From Trichomonas vaginalis G3 (taxonomy: Eukaryota; Parabasalia; Trichomonadida; Trichomonadidae): a stretch of DNA of 64,000 nt. The position numbers were made by a program, and so were the translations under genes. Under the pieces are notes generated by a model. The model worked only from the letters and a program-made list of their open reading frames with translations, did no database searches and was not told the origin of the DNA. Of the stretch, positions 63,373-64,000 are shown piece after piece (the stretch's first letter is position 1; each line of letters opens with the position of its first letter). The stretch is taken from contig NC_067204.1 of assembly GCF_026262505.1 (NCBI RefSeq), forward strand, positions 744,001 through 808,000, written 5' to 3'.

Positions 63373-64000
63373 ATGAATTTTACAAAACCACCGTTACCGT
63401 TCTTTGGAAATAAGAGTAGATGTAAAGATATTATATTGAGAGAACTTAAGAAACTACCGAATGGTCTAACATTTGTAGATTTGTTCGGTGGAAGTTTCTA
63501 TATATCCCATTTGTGCCATATAAGATTCCCAGACTCAAAGATTATATGCAATGACTTCGACAACTATATGGACCGTCTCAAACATATTCCAGACACAAAC
63601 AATATATTGAAAGAGTTAAAAGAAAAGATACCTATAGGTAAGATGGAACGTATACCATTAGATAAGAAAAATATTGTGAGAGAGGTTTTGAAAAAAGCAG
63701 AATATATAGACTGGGATAGTATATCTGCTAGACTATTATATAGTGGTTCTATAAGAGTTCATGACATTGAAACACTTATGTCAAAAGTTTTATATCTTAA
63801 CTATACAAATGTTTTCAAAGAGGACATAGAAAAATATATTGAGGGTATAGAGTTTGTGAGATGTCATTGGACAGAGTTGTATGAAAAATATAAAGACAAG
63901 GAAAATGTTTTCTTTATAGTGGACCCGCCGTTCTATAACACATGGGATTTTCAATACCAAGTAGACTGGACTTTGAGAGACTCTTTAGAAACTTTAGACG
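63373..64000 (+). CDS. D12-class (Dam-like) adenine DNA methyltransferase, runs off right edge
   Basis: An open frame of 209 codons runs from the ATG at 63373 to the window edge. It begins MNFTKPPLPFFGNKSRCKD (motif X, PxxxxGxK), then TFVDLFGGSFYIS (motif I, AdoMet binding), ICNDFD (acidic loop) and FFIVDPPFYNTWDFQY (motif IV, DPPF/Y catalytic). The order X-I-IV is that of the alpha group, D12/Dam-like N6-adenine methyltransferases of bacteria and phages. DNA 6mA is known to be abundant in T. vaginalis. Upstream repeats and leader suggest it belongs to a virus-like element, where such enzymes could shield or mark element DNA. All visible catalytic motifs are present. Confidence 0.85.
   Translation, partial: MNFTKPPLPFFGNKSRCKDIILRELKKLPNGLTFVDLFGGSFYISHLCHIRFPDSKIICNDFDNYMDRLKHIPDTNNILKELKEKIPIGKMERIPLDKKNIVREVLKKAEYIDWDSISARLLYSGSIRVHDIETLMSKVLYLNYTNVFKEDIEKYIEGIEFVRCHWTELYEKYKDKENVFFIVDPPFYNTWDFQYQVDWTLRDSLETLD

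Larger units (their letters stand above)
63120..64000. mobile_element. Edge of a third virus-like element (inferred)
   Basis: From a run of A onward, base composition and style change: GC mini-hairpins, a TATATATAA leader and a phage/virus-type methyltransferase, all as in element 1. No terminal repeat or other element gene can be checked inside the window, so family (probably Polinton) and integrity are open. Confidence 0.4.

Overview
The window looks like nuclear DNA of a parabasalid protist, most likely Trichomonas vaginalis or a close relative (Tritrichomonas is possible). The grounds are AT-rich intergenic DNA, host genes without visible introns, typical trichomonad surface families (BspA-like leucine-rich repeats, beta-helix 'Pmp-like' proteins with Thr/Pro stalks, Gly-rich ALK/LTK-type domains, ankyrin proteins) and a heavy load of Polinton/Maverick elements. 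Some starts have a short TCA motif within about 20 bases, like the trichomonad initiator. All identifications come from reading the sequence; no database search was run.

Layout. (1) 1 to about 15.9 kb is the larger part of a Polinton (element 1) that runs off the left edge. It holds the N-terminal polymerase region, three DNA-binding-domain genes sharing one leader (two KilA-N, one with a T5orf172/GIY-YIG domain), an rve integrase, a 938-residue collagen-like tail-fibre protein, a packaging ATPase, a possible minor capsid protein and several small genes. A 14-base palindrome module recurs four times between its genes. (2) 15.8 to 16.3 kb is a cluster of hairpins, followed by one copy of a dispersed repeat (16.6 to 17.15 kb). 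(3) 17.5 to 34.6 kb is a host gene island: two type I surface proteins, a Ser/Thr kinase, topoisomerase III, a truncated beta-helix protein, a secreted cyclophilin-like protein, an ankyrin protein, a Gly-rich protein and a WDR44-like protein. (4) 34.6 to 39.4 kb has no gene; it holds a second hairpin array and a 1.9-kb element bounded by 12-base direct repeats. (5) 39.4 to 47.6 kb has an ABC transporter, a 1.45-kaa WD40 protein and the first of three secreted discoidin (F5/8 C) paralogues. (6) 48,698 to 56,085 is a complete but badly decayed 7.4-kb Polinton-type fossil (element 2) with 236-base terminal inverted repeats and a 6-base target duplication. (7) 57.4 to 62 kb has discoidin 2, a 13-copy 120-base satellite that abuts a gene fragment, a broken Gly-rich paralogue and discoidin 3. 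(8) 62.2 to 64 kb has a 5'-truncated BspA-like gene and then the edge of a further virus-like element with a D12-class adenine methyltransferase that runs off the right edge.

Recurring themes. Short hairpins are everywhere: GC-rich mini-hairpins inside the virus-like elements, even inside genes, and 55 to 70-base near-perfect hairpins between genes. Four host genes each show one frame change, three of them at homopolymer runs, which suggests sequence error or recent decay. The three discoidin paralogues share a Cys cluster and an almost invariant acidic C-terminus.
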